From contig CP053155.1 of assembly GCA_014607495.2 (NCBI GenBank), positions 6,014,001 through 6,078,000 on the forward strand: 64,000 nt of DNA. Direction: 5' to 3'. The translations under genes were made by a program, and so were the position numbers. Source of the stretch: Carposina sasakii (taxonomy: Eukaryota > Arthropoda > Insecta > Lepidoptera > Carposinidae). The notes under the pieces are model-generated. The model was not told the origin of the DNA. It saw only the letters and a list, made by a program, of their open reading frames with translations, and searched no databases. This document shows positions 26,166 through 38,730 of the stretch, piece after piece (the first letter of the stretch is position 1; the number at the start of each line of letters is the position of its first letter).

Positions 26166-27980
26166 ATTACATCTCCACAAAAGTAATCAAATACGTAGCA
26201 ATTCAGATATCAGCCGTTCTTAGCCATATAATAAATATAGCTATTGAAAACGGAGTTTTTCCTGATAAACTTAAAAAGGCCATAATAAAACCTATTTTCA
26301 AAAAAAAACGATAAACATGATTTAAATTGCTACAGACCAGTAGCACTAAATCCTGTCTTCTCAAAAATTTTGGAGAAGGTAATACACAACTCGCTATATG
26401 ACTACTTTGAAAAGTATAGTATATTAGCAAATGAACAGACAGGATTTAGGAAAAACAAGAATATAAATGGTGCCATCCTTAAATTTTTGGGACATGTCAT
26501 GACAGGTATAGATAACAACAAGCCTGTCTGTGCTTTATATATGGATCTTACAAAAGCCTTCGATTACGTGGACCATACCATTCTATTAAACAAGTTGAGC
26601 GCATATGGCGTTCGTGGTAACACTCTTCAATTAATGAAGTCGTATTTAATGGGAAGGTCGCAGGCAACCCTAGTAACCAGAATTTGTTTAAATACTAGAA
26701 CTGAAGTCAAATATATGTCTGATACTAAACAGGTACGCTATGGCGTTCCACAAGGTAGTGTTTTGGGTCCACTTTTGTTTATTCTATACATTAACGACTT
26801 TCCCAAAATAACTAATCACTCAATGTCGCTATTTGCTGACGACAGCACTGTAATTTTCGTGGGAAATGACATAAATACTTTTGAACAAGAGATTAATAAG
26901 ACATTAAAAAATATAGTACACTGGACGAGCTCAAATAATCTATTAATTAACTTTGACAAAACACAAATAATGACATTTAATAATCGGAAAGTAATATGCA
27001 ACAAACTTGACATTAATTATAATAATAAAAATATTCACAAAATTGCCGTTACAAAATTTTTGGGGTTAAATATTGACAGTAACTTGAATTGGAAGGCCCA
27101 CATTGAAATAACAAGCAAAAAAATAAATTCGTTCTCATACGCGATACGAATGTTGACAAAGGTTGTAAACCAGTCAGCGGTTCTAACAGCATATCATGCA
27201 TATGTCGCATCAACAATGCGATATGGAGTTATTTTTTGGGGTAACTCAACTGACAAAGACGTTATATTCAAGTCTCAAAAGAGGTGTATTAGAGCAATGG
27301 CTAACCTAAAGCAAACGGACAGTTGCAGACCTTATTTTAAAAGTTTAAACATATTGCCACTCCCATGCATGTACATCTTGGAGATTGCAATGCATGTTAA
27401 AAATAATTTAGACTCATTTTGTAAGCTAAAAGGAGAACGAAACAAACATAAGATATGCATGCCGCACTGTAAATCTGCAATGTTTAATAATAGCGTGTTT
27501 GGTATGTTTCCTAGGATTTACAACAAACTGCCTGCAAAAATATGTAAGATTGATAATATATATTTATTTAAGAGTCAGCTTACAGAGTTATTACTTAACG
27601 ATGTATATTACTCTGTTAATGAATTTCTTTCTTCGAAATTTGATAGAAAATTTATATGAAATTGTGGACATGCCTATTATGTATGAAATTAGCATATTTC
27701 TATTATTGAATGGTAAATTTAAATTTTGATATTGACATTGAAATAGTAGTTATTGACATATTGAATTTCTGTTGTTATTTATTGTTAGATTGACATTTTT
27801 TATTAGAATTTATTAAACTAACTAATGCCTGCTTAATGTTAAATTGTATGGAATAAAAATTTGCATGTCAGATATGACGAAATATGTAGAACGCTTGCTG
27901 TAAATACAAATAATAACATGTATATATACACATATTTGAGCAAATAAACATATTGATTGATTGATTGATTGATTGATTTT
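26166..27980 (+). mobile_element. 5'-truncated Jockey/CR1-like non-LTR retrotransposon
   Basis: It contains the reverse transcriptase part of ORF2 and a 3' UTR ending in a (TTGA)n microsatellite (27953-27977), a usual LINE 3' end. The RT core in the main frame (26370-27659, 429 codons) shows DLTKAFD (59-65), PQGSVLGP (127-134) and the catalytic FADD (155-158). The upstream coding part (from about 26175, ...SAVLSHIINIAIENGVFPDK...) is in another frame: a nine-A run at 26300-26308 is one base too long, and with eight A the frame would continue. No endonuclease domain remains. The element lies in sense orientation inside the PP1 subunit intron. The clade (Jockey versus CR1) is judged by eye. Confidence 0.85.
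26175..27659 (+). pseudogene. LINE reverse transcriptase ORF2 remnant, one frameshift
   Basis: About 490 codons of RT in two frames, broken at the poly-A run 26300-26308. After the frameshift, 429 codons are open through palm, thumb and a C-terminal domain with YHAYVASTMRYGVIFWG and KRCIRAM motifs typical of insect LINEs. The long intact stretch shows that the copy is fairly young, but the 5' truncation and the frameshift make it inactive. Confidence 0.8.
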
Positions 27981-27994
27981 ATGTGTCTGTAATT

Positions 27995-28021
27995 ACAGGC
28001 ATAATTACTAATTATGCCTGT
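27995..28021. repeat. 27-bp perfect palindrome between LINE tail and MITE
   Basis: acaggcataatta, one central c, taattatgcctgt. It joins the end of the LINE (TTGA)n tail region to the first bases of the family F MITE. Confidence 0.8.
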
Positions 28022-28410
28022 ACAGGGTGATTTTTGGTCGTCAACGTTACCGAAAACTACAGAATCTTCTCATCATCACGATCATTTTTCTCCATGGAAG
28101 CATACCTGGGAAGTGTCTGGTTTCCAAAATATTAGGGTCCAAAGTTGAGTAAATAGACTGCGTTTTCTGCATGCACATTGACGCGTGTAGCAAGATTTTT
28201 TCACGAGAAATAATTAATATCTGTCTATAAAAAAACTAGCATAAAAACTGAACACTATAAATTTCGCCCGATCAAGTAATTAAAAAAAAATTATCAAAAA
28301 AATATAGGTACATCGTTTCCCAACATTTTTTTTTGGCACAAACTTACTTTATTTGAGGTATAGAGAACATACCCTTCGTTATGGGTGGCAACGAAAAAAC
28401 ACCCTGTATA
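28021..28410 (-). mobile_element. ~390-bp MITE family F, copy 2
   Basis: Reverse orientation. It has the clearest ends, TACAGGGTGATTTTTGG and AAAAAACACCCTGTATA, which are short inverted termini (ACAGGGTG/CACCCTGT). It abuts the palindrome after the LINE tail. Confidence 0.8.
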
Positions 28411-28952
28411 AGACCTGTGTGTAAAGTGCGAACCTATCAAGCCAATACCTAACATAAAATTTGTACGTAAATAAATCGTCACCATAAGCTGGAAATTATC
28501 TTTGATCGATACCTTAGAAATACAAGAGGAATGTAGGACTTCTATAATCCTTAAAAAGACGAAGAGCTAAACTTGTGGAAGTTTTAAAATTTTTGTGCTC
28601 GAATCCAGTCGGTATTTCTCTTATTTCTCAACATCCTACTTGTGTCGTTTGCTCATGTTGGCTTGTGTCAAGTGATTTTCAAAGAGAATTTACAAATACT
28701 GACCGAATGTTTATAGAAAGGCGATGTTTTGTGATCATTTGCCGCCGATTGCGCGTGCGACTTTCCATATGCGTGCGATGCGTAAATAAAATTGTACAGT
28801 TTTAGGATAACGTTGCTATGTTAAATGTTTGAAATTAAGACTTACGGTAATATTAGGCTTTATGTTTGAATTATTCTACAAGATACTACTCATAAACTTT
28901 AATAACTTACCCTTAATATTGATAGCTCTAAAACTACCAATAGCCTAGTCTT

Positions 28953-29220
28953 TATACAGGGTGTAACAAAAAGGGTATGTTAAGCGAAATGCTACGTAAA
29001 TAGCCCACTGTAGACAACCTATCTACAAAATTTGAGACTCGAAATCACATGTTTATTTTTCAAGATTGTATGAAAATTCCTGAGATATTTAAAAATTCTT
29101 CATACTATCGGGAAAAATAAACATGTGATTAAGAGTCTCAAATTGTGTGGATAGGTTCTCTATAGTGGGATATTTACGTAGCTTTTCGCTTAACATACCC
29201 TTTTTGTTACATCCTGTATA
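28953..29220. mobile_element. TATACAGG fold-back MITE family G, copy 1
   Basis: A 268-bp near-complete hairpin: the left half (TATACAGGGTGTAACAAAAA...) pairs with the right half (...TTTTTGTTACATCCTGTATA). Flanking TA fits a Tc1/mariner-like TA target. Confidence 0.8.
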
Positions 29221-29614
29221 TGGTTATGGGTTTGTATGGTAAATGGTTTTCTAAAAGTTATATAATTATTTACGGTAGGTACGGAACCTTCACTGCGGGA
29301 GGCAGATTTGCACTTATCTGCTTTGAGTATTAATCTGTAAATAGACTAGTGTTTCAATTTAAGAATCTCACATATTGATGATTGATTCTGCGTCGCTTTC
29401 TCAAGCGAGCCAATCAGTAACGTTATGTAAATTGAATTGACCCTTAATTGATGTTGGGACAGACGGGTTCTAGAGTTAAGGCCATGTAGTGGAATAACTT
29501 GAAAAATAAAATACTAAAGTAAGCTGCCAGGGCTCTATATGGTAAAGATTAAAAAAAAAATACTTTATATTACTGTTTGTTATTTTCTCTTATATGTATC
29601 TATATGTTCTATAG

Positions 29615-30135
29615 GTAGACTAATATTATAAAGAGGTAAAGTTTGTGTGTTTGTATATTTGTTGTAAGGGGTAATCTCGGGATCTACTGAACCGATTTTA
29701 AAAATTCTTTCACCAATATAAAGCCACATTATTGCTGAGTGTCATAGGTTATAAGAATTTCCCGATATTCCCACGGGAAGGCGACCTACGGGCATTTAAT
29801 ATTTTTTACGAAAACCGCTATACATATGAAGCTGAAATCGGGCATATATGTTCATTGGGGACAACGAGAAAGGACTAAAAACGGATTTCCCAAAATTCCC
29901 ACGGGAAGGGGACAAACGAGGAATTTAAAATTTTTACGAAAACCGCTATTTATACGAAGCTGAAATCGGTTTAGGGCTACAAGGAAGCTCTAAGAACGAA
30001 TTTCCCGAAATTCCCACGGGAAGGGGACCAACGGGAGTTCCAAATTTTTACGAAAACCGCTGTACCTACATATGAAGTTGTAGCCATATACTGATATGTA
30101 CCGAAGCGAAGCGAGGGCGGGCCACTAGTATATTA
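29615..30135 (+). repeat. Degenerate repeat with three internal ~120-bp units
   Basis: cccgatattcccacgggaagg-type starts recur at 29761, 29889 and 30004, each followed by tttttacgaaaaccgctat and gaagctgaaatcgg. Confidence 0.65.
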
Positions 30136-30400
30136 TAAAACTAGTGGACGCTTGCGACTCCGTCCGCGTGGACTACAGAAAAAACGAAATGTAAAAATTA
30201 TCCGGGATAAAAACATTTTCCCGGGATAAAATGTAGCTTTTATGTGAAGTGAGACCTGTCATGACAATATATTCCTGAAAACTGCATCGAAATCGGTTCA
30301 GCCGTTTCTGAGATTACATACATGAGATTGCACAAACGCACAGACAAACAGACTAAAATTCCAAAAATCATTCTTTTGGGTACAATCTTACTTTTGGGCC
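30136..30400 (+). repeat. Interspersed repeat with 'gtccgcgtggactac' core, several copies
   Basis: Other copies or pieces: 1-95 (-), 32330-32556 (-), 49841-50165 (+), 50472-50640 (+). Shared words: cgcgac-ccgtccgcgtgga, tccgggataaaaacattttccc, cggttcagccgtttctgagat. Non-coding in all copies. Confidence 0.65.
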
Positions 30401-30419
30401 CGTGGGTTTTGGGCGATTA

Positions 30420-30612
30420 AGGGTTTCCGAGAGGTGGGCAGCAGCGCCTCCCGTACTGACAACATAGTCCAAAAATCACTCTGCGGTCACCAACCCGCCT
30501 GCCCAGCGTGGTGACTATAAGCAAAACACCCCTTTTGCAGTAGCCTTGTGGCGTGCCCTGGGGGAGGCCTACGTCCAGCAGTGGACTGCAATAGGCTGAT
30601 GATGATCTTCCA
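30420..30612 (+). repeat. RTE LINE 3' end, coding tail intact
   Basis: Contains the 'cacc aacccgcctgccc agcgtggtgac' block and then an open tail encoding VALWRALGEAYVQQW and TAIG-stop, followed by a short GATGATGAT run, the typical RTE microsatellite end. Confidence 0.7.
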
Positions 30613-30757
30613 TGTACAGACAGCGATTCGTAACATTTTTATTGTATGTATAGATAAATGTATAGACAGATATAGATAAAAGATAGAAGAATAGATATAG
30701 AAGATAGAGAGATTAATGAAATTGCCAAATTAAATAATACTTTACATTATTATACAT

Positions 30758-31150
30758 ACAACATGTTTTTTTGTGGCCACCTTTAACGAAGGGTACGTAC
30801 TCTATACATGAAATAAAGTAAGTTTATGCCAAAAAAAATGCTGGGATTTTTTTTTTTTTTTTTTGAAAAATTTTTTTAAATTCCTTGGTCGTGCGAAATT
30901 TATAGTGTCTAGTGTTTATTTTATTTTTTTTATAGACAGATATTAATTATTTTTCGTGAAAAAATCCTGCTACGCGCGTCTATGTGCATTTATGCAGAAA
31001 AACGCAGTCTATTTACTCAACTTTGGACCCTAATATTTTGGAAACTAGACACTTCCCAGGTATGTTTCCATGGAGAAAAATGATCGTGATGATGAGGAGA
31101 TTCCTTAGTTTTCGGGAACGTTGACGACCAAAAATCAAAAAACCTGTATA
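30758..31150 (+). mobile_element. ~390-bp MITE family F, copy 3
   Basis: Same landmarks as copy 1, with an expanded T run near 30846-30864 and a decayed right end (aaaaaacctgtataa). Confidence 0.75.
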
Positions 31151-34100
31151 ATGGCAAACAAAATAGACAACATCAAAACTAATGAGTCGTTGGTAGTTAA
31201 CTACCAAATTGCTTTTAAAAGCAGAAGTGTGCTAGGTAATTAAACTATCAGCAAATATTTTGTAGACAGTTCATAGTTAACTGTAAATTGAACGGAGAAA
31301 CACAAAATGGTGTAGAAAGCTCTCGTTATATGAAACTGGTTGACAATCGGCATCCATAGATGGAAAGGTAATCTATATTTATGCGCCTGCGCCGGCGGTG
31401 TTGGGAAACTTGGCAGCTTGTGTCTAATACTGTTGTTCAGAAATTAATTGGCCGCCCATGGGGCTATTAGAAACGAAGCGAGAAATGTTGGCTTTTACTT
31501 CAGAGCTATAAAAGTATCTACCTACAATTCCTTACTTTCGGGCCGGGTGTAACAGTTGGTGAATTTGTAAGTAACAAATTGTAATAAGGGTAGGAACCTT
31601 ATTTATATTATCGCAGAGAAAACCTAAGCGCAGCTTCTTTTCCACGTTGAATAAGTATTTTTGGTTTAATTTGGTTAAACGGTCTCTTTACCTACATATA
31701 TCCAAGGCTTTTTATAATCTTCGGATACTTTCATTTCACTATCGACATAAAAACGAATAGCGTCATAAAATTTAAAAGGGCGTAAAGTGCAATTATAACC
31801 ATTTAATCAGAAGGGCCGAAGCGAACGTAAGAAAGTACGTATAAACTCTATGAATGAATGTGTAAAACTTTACATCTCACATTTCCGCCCACTTGTAGGT
31901 AAGCTTGGCGCGTAGATGTTAGCGCCACTGACAACTAGTTAGATAAGTTTGTGACATCTATACGTAATGGTCGACGGAGCTGTCATCACCTACGGCTAAT
32001 GTTTACAGCATGTCATTGCCGCGATGTATGGAGTGTCATGTCTTCCGCCTCGATGTACAACTGCGTCAAGCGCGTGGTCATCATGCTATTTCAATACTGT
32101 CTGGATGCGTGAGCGCACCATTTTTGCACGACTGAAGGCATTCCTGACTGAATTTGGATTTTGGTTGGTGCCCCAGGATTCTCGTTTAATACACCTGTGC
32201 TCTAAATAGTATATTAGTGATATCGGGGTGAGAACAGATTGAATTTACCCTGAACTCATCTAATATAGGTATTTAACAAATGTACAATTACATCCTACTA
32301 TTCCTACTTTCCTACTATTCCAACTAACATTATAAAGTCGAAAGTGTGAGTGAGTATGGATGGATGGATGTTTGTAACTCTTTCACGTAAAAACGGCTGA
32401 AGCGATTGTAATAAAATTTGGTATGGAGTTAGCCGACACCCTGGATTAACACATAGGCTACTTTTTATCTCAGGAAAATATTTTTATCCCGGATAATTTT
32501 GACATTTTGTTTTTACTTCAGTCCACGCGGATGAAGTCGCGGGCGTCCACTAGTAGCTCCATACTTTTCTAAAGGAATATATGTACTTATATCTAACTTT
32601 ATTATTTAAATGCGGGGTTACATGCTCGACACTGCTTCTAATGTTGTTTCACTTAGACTATAAAAACAACCCCAATTTTAAGACCTAACAGTGAGATGAG
32701 ATGAGATTAATTTAGTACATTACTTTACTATTTCACAAGATCATATTTAATATTAATAATATTGCCTGATGTAAAAATAGCGGTGATACGTAATCCATTA
32801 CTGAATTAAAAATAGCATAAGTATTAAATATAAATATTTTCTTATCAGTTTAAGTTTCTTATATAAGTTTGCCGTGTTTAATTTTAGCCAGGGCGTTGAA
32901 ATAATATTATGTAACACATTTCAATACAATGTATTGATAAAAAAATTCATTGTTTATTGGACTGTGTCATACAACATAATGTTATTTAAGATGTATTCTT
33001 TCAAGAAAATTTATGAGTGTAGGTATGCAACATTATAAAGTTACAGTAAAAGTAAAGTAATTGTATTATGTATAAAATTTCGCGATAAAATAATAATTTT
33101 ATTATTAATTTTATAAGCTACCTACATCAATCATACTATCATACCATATAATGTACCTATACCTATATTATAGGTATAGTTTCGGGGAACTACTGATTGT
33201 CACTACAATTATTATCTTTTTTATCTCATGTCTCATAATCAATGAATATAATATCCTAAGCATATAAGATAAGGACGATTTTGATTATATATGGGTACGT
33301 ATAATATGCTGGTTGATGTGTCAAAACTTTTGCTGTATAATGGGAAATATTTAATATACTTTATACTAAGCTGTTTCCCGAGAGTCCATTCACATGAATT
33401 TGAATGAAATAATAAAAAAAATAATAATAAATAAAATCTTTTCATTTCAGGCTTGTGCCCATAGTGTTAGTATTATATTGTATTCATTTTAATAAATTAG
33501 ACATTTTTCACGCCTTTCTTCGAGTATCCCGTTCTCTGTTATCTAAAATTAGATAAGTTTAGCTGAACATTTGCAATACCTATTATTAAATCTATGACTA
33601 AACGGATAGAATCCCCTTTTTACAGATAGATTTTATTTATTTTATTACATGTAATTTAACGTGAGATAAAGATCTTTGATCAGTTGATCTGACAAGCCGT
33701 GATAACAATAACATATTATCGCTTCTTACTTCTTTGCAGTTTGCTGTAAACTTTATGATCGCGTGTTAAATGGAAATGTATTTTAATTAAGTTACAATAT
33801 CAAGGAATATAAAATACCTGTAGTTTTATCAGTTTGCAATAAATAATATCGATGCGCAATTAACATAAAAAAATATTAACAACTTATCTAATACGTAACA
33901 TTGATAAAGGATGACTACGAGCGGGGTAATTACGAAATACTACGAAACAGCACGCTACGAAACTACTACGAATTAGGCTACGAAATCTAATGCATAGATG
34001 TAAATTAGCCGGATAAATGGTTTATTTATCAAAATATCATGATATATATTAAAGAAATGGCCTGTAGAAAGGTTGTTGTAGATATGTAGGTACGCACATG

Positions 34101-34309
34101 TTATTATACAACACGGTAGAAAGATTGCGTTGCGTTTTGTTCGTTATTTTCTGAGCCTTCAATCGGTCTATTCCTATTTAAGATTCCAATTATAACATCG
34201 CATAAATGACTTAACAAGATGGCAGCATAAAGATAAGTTCTTACTTCAAAACTGGCGCCATCTCACCGCTAGTAAACAGGTACGTTGTTGTGTGACCGCT
34301 ACGCGTCCT

Positions 34310-34452
34310 ATATTGGCTTTTTCCACTAAACGACACGGCCACGACAACAACACGACCACGGCATTTTTGAATTAGACGACACGGCTGGCTCCCCATACTA
34401 GATGACGAAATGTCGTCGTGGTCGTGTCGTCTAGTGTAAAAATGCCTATTGG
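34310..34452. mobile_element. Fold-back element rich in CGACACGACCACGAC
   Basis: Left arm ccactaaacgacacggccacgac, right arm gtcgtggtcgtgtcgtctagtg. TATTGGC on both sides (34312-34318 and 34447-34453) may be the target duplication. Confidence 0.55.
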
Positions 34453-34611
34453 CGAAATGGCCGCATTTAATTGCTAAAAACTGGTCCAATTTAAAAACAT
34501 CTAGTTGATCAACATTTGCATATTCATGAAGATGTAGTAGGATGACATTTTTGCAATATTTAGATATCAACCACCGACTTGTATTGGTATAAATGGATAT
34601 TGGCTTATGTA

Positions 34612-34815
34612 TTTACTAGCGGCCGCCCACGGCTTCGCCCGCGTGAGAGTACATTACTCCCGTGCGAAGCCGGGGCGGGTCCCTAGTTATACATTATAAA
34701 CCTTCCTTGTGAATCACTCTATCTATTTAAAAAACCGCATCAAAATCTGTTCCCTAGTTTGAAAGATCTAAGCATACATAGGGACAGACAGCAGAAAGCG
34801 ACTTTGTTTTATAAT
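34612..34815 (+). repeat. Interspersed repeat with 'aagccggggcggg' core, three copies
   Basis: cgcatcaaaatc-gtt-cctagtttgaaag and gacagac-gc-aagcgac are shared with 37585-37750; a weaker copy is at 55865-56050. Confidence 0.55.
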
Positions 34816-34984
34816 ATGCAGTGAAGCCGCGTGGTGCCGGCAGAGCAGAGGTTGTGCCACTACTGCCTACCCGTGGATATCGTGCGAGGCGATTAATGCG
34901 ATCTTGCGATGCGCCATTATTGCGATCTTGTGCAAATCGTTTTGGATTAGCCTATTGCCACAGCGCGTTGTTTATTTTGTGGGA

Positions 34985-35228
34985 GTTTAGGTATTACATA
35001 AGACCACAGTTGGATATCGTCTGTCTTCAGCCTATTGCAGTCCACTGCTGGACGTAGGCCTCGCCCAGGGCACGCCACAAGGCTACTGCCACAGGGGGGT
35101 TTTGCACATAGTCACCACACTGGGCAGGCGGGTTGGTGACCGCTGTGTGATTTTCGGACTATGTTGTCAGCCTGCCGGAAACCCTTAATCGCCTCGTACA
35201 ATACTCTACTCTGCCGGCACCACGCGGC
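34985..35228 (-). repeat. RTE LINE 3' end
   Basis: Minus-strand copy of the same family, running from the GCCGCGTGGTGCCGGCAG block (35228 downwards) to the conserved stop region near 35020. A matching GCCGCGTGGTGCCGGCAG block in the opposite orientation at 34826 makes 25-bp inverted ends around the 400-bp segment. Confidence 0.65.
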
Positions 35229-36019
35229 TAGGCACAGTTGGATATATTTAGGCTAGATTGTACCAAATTGGCGGATACCGATTTTTCGGACATTATTAAT
35301 TTGTAATTTGGCAAATTGTATGATAGTGATGATGTTGCAACATAATTCGGTAGCAAATCAGGCCTAATGTATTCTTCGGAGCTTGAAATAGATGAGATTG
35401 GTGTTAGCTGCAATAATGTAAATAGCTTGATGACACTTTTAAAAAGAAAAGTGTTGTTATGTCGTTATGTCTTGTCGTAGAAAGCATCGGCTGCATATTG
35501 TAAGAATCGACTAAGGAACTAGGGGTGTTTCTTCTCAGGATAGCAAGTTGTCACTAGAAAGTGGTGTATCTTTTTCGTGATCTTGTACTTTGGGCTATGC
35601 CGCTTTGGGAACACAGCCTAGTGTATAATTGTATATATTATTCACCAAAATATAAATGCAAGGGTTGATCCTAAATATTCGTTAGTAATCGAAGTAGTAT
35701 TAATTGATACTACTTACTAAAATCTATCGGTGTTATTACAAAAGAGCGCCTAAAATTAGACTCGTTTTGTATATGACATTTGACAGCAATATAGAATATC
35801 CGTCACTTATATAAATGATGCTTATATTCTTTTGTAAAAACACCGTAATTTTTTTGTATGTAAGATAAGACATTAGTTGTTGTTTACTAAGGCCCGTTTT
35901 TCACATATTTCTCATTTGGTATTTAAATATTTACGCCGACTTAGGAGGTTAAGACGTCAAAACACGTGTGTGTTAAAAGTTTTGTGTAATGCAGGAATTT
36001 TTTTAAACAACAACCATTA

Positions 36020-36167
36020 TAAATGAAATTGAATCAGGCGTTACAATTCGGAAGTTCAAACATTCACTATGGGTACGCACACCACCGAGCCCTACACCCT
36101 CCACTGACTTATCAGATCCGAGGGTCAGTGGAGGGTGTAGGGCCCGGTGGTGGGCGCACCCATAGTG
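36020..36167. mobile_element. Deleted copy of the 45-bp-arm fold-back element
   Basis: The same 43-base leader and arms (36063-36107 and 36125-36169, three mismatches) but almost nothing between the arms, so the hammerhead-like core is absent. It is flanked by the direct repeat AACAACAACCATTA (36006-36019 and 36168-36181). Confidence 0.7.
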
Positions 36168-38000
36168 AACAACAACCATTACTAAAATTCATACTAAAAT
36201 AATATACATAATATCTTACAAAATCAATGTGATAGCAAAAATTAAATTATAAATTATCACTGATTGATTGTATTAGACATATCTAATATAAAAGAGAGTA
36301 AGTTGCCATTATACTCGTATGTTATAGCATAATTTTGTTAATGTTTTATATGTATTATTTTGTGATATAAGAGCGCTTTCATAAAATTACTATTTGCAAA
36401 ACATGAGATAGTTGCACTTTCCTTACATTCCTTTCTGTAACCTTCTTTAGTAGGAAAAGTTATTTACACTGTGCTATATTTTGAGTTCTTGGCTCATTTA
36501 TTGGCATAGAATAATAACCCAGAACCCGTGATCACGCACATTTTTTAAGCAACTTTTAGTCGGTCAAATTGACTAGTTGAATTTTATTTCTCCCCTTTAT
36601 GAGTCACATTTAGCCTATTTTTGGGCATATTGGCAATTTTTACAACCTATATACTATATTAAAACCCTAAAAAGTGATAATATTTCTCGATTTGGCAACA
36701 ATTTTCGGGTTAGAAGTGCCGAAGATGCGGGATTTTTGCCTCGTGTTTTGCTTCACTACCCGGCATATATTTGTCATTGATGGACTCCTCATGGAGACTT
36801 TTTATTCTATGTTTATTGGTTATTTAGTGTTTAATTTAAACTTTGGCTATGTGTACAAGAAATGCAATACAAGATTTAAAGCAAAATCTGCTGACATACT
36901 CGTAAAGGTACTTCGATAGTAAAGTGCCTCCTACACATGTTCCTAAATACGGAGTAAACAATGAAACGTGTACTATAAAGTGTACGGTATTTTCGATTTA
37001 TACTATGTATACATAGTGCATAATATGTTACGTGTGACGGGACAGCTTTTGGTAAGAGTGACGAAACGTGGATTTTTGACAACCATAACGTCTGGCTATT
37101 ATGGCACTGCTATCTTTGGCAGGCATGTTATATCTATAGGTAGTCAGCACTAAAGGATCACGAAAGAGATCTCTGATAGCCAGGTTTAGCATTTTTAGGC
37201 TTAAAAATTTGGAATTTAAAGTCAGAACGAACTAGTGGAAAATTTATTGGTTAAGTGGTATGATATTTGTCTACATAGATACAATAGAAGCTGGTAAATT
37301 GTAAATGGCAGCACTGTCTTTATCTCGGAGTTCAACGACCGGCGCTATCAACTGCTTGTGTGTGACGTAGACCTCCTAATGCCTGGTATTTATAACATGA
37401 TAGCAGTATCTTATCTAGATGAGTCCAAGCCTCGTGTTTTAGTGTATTTTTCTGTATCTTGGTTTACCTATATTTTACAAGGTTATCAAATTGTCCTTCA
37501 AAACCTGCATCTTTCTTGAATAACAAGATAATCTATTGCAGAATAGCTCGCTATTCATTGACATTCACTTTTATGATTAAACTAGCGACCTGCCCCGACT
37601 TCGCACGGGTTCAGTGCTGATACTATACATATAAAACTTCCTCGTGAATCACTATCTATTTAAAAAAAACCGCATCAAAATCCGTTTCCTAGTTTGAAAG
37701 ATCATACATAGGGACGGGCAGACAGCGGCAAGCGACATTGTTTTATAATATGTACATAGTGATTATTTATTACCTACTTTCTTGGTTTACCTATATTAAC
37801 CTATATTTCACAAGGTTATCGAATTGCCCTTCAAAACCTGCATGTTTCTTGCAAAACAAGATAATCTATTGGGGAAAAGCTCGCTATTCTTTGACATTCT
37901 CTTATATAATTAAATTATTTATTACCTACTTTTATGTTAAGAAAATTTTACCTATGTAGACATAAAACAGTGAATAGAGACTAAAAAAAGGGGGTTTAAC

Positions 38001-38730
38001 TTACAAACGATCCGGTAGTTCTGGATTTTTGATAATGTTGTCTAGGATGGTTAGAAAAATCGGCAACTTTTTACATTTTTGCTTATAATTTTGCTTAGGT
38101 GGATTTTAGGCTAGAAAAGAGTTATTGAAATTTTATCTCTAGGACCAATATTTATAAAGATATTCACCTTTAAAAAAAATATAAAAATACAATTTTTCGG
38201 AAATTTGTCAATCTTCGAACTTTAGAACGCTGTAATTCAGTTGTGGCCTATTCTAGGAAAACAATTACCATAATGAAATTTGTAGGGAATTTAATTAGCT
38301 ACAAAATGCATATATATTTTATTAGACAAACTCAACTGAGTGGGGGTTAAACGTAAAAATAACGGAATACTGCTTTTTGCTATATCGACTGGTGCACCAT
38401 ATTGAATGAAAAAATACCTGATTTTTCTATAGTTTTCGCTAGAATTTGGAATCACGCGAATCCTACAAGAGTTTCTTACATGTTACAGTATAAGGCTCAT
38501 GAGGCAGGTCATGAGTATTACCATGGAATGAAGAGTCCCTCAACCATCACCTAAAATGGTCCTAAGCAAAATTAGGAGCCAAAATTTAAAAAAGCTGTTG
38601 GTTTTATCAATATGGCGGCGGGCGAGGAGGGGGGGGGGGGGAATTGTGCATTTTGCATTTTAAGCACTCACTAATCATCTTAGACAACATATCTAAAATT
38701 CAGAACTACCGGACTTTTCTCTCATTTGTA
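38001..38730. mobile_element. ~730-bp element with ~48-bp inverted ends
   Basis: ttacaaacgatccggtagttctg (38001) and the inverted cagaactaccggactt...catttgtag (to 38730) define it. Contains a 13-G run at 38629-38641. No protein. Confidence 0.6.
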
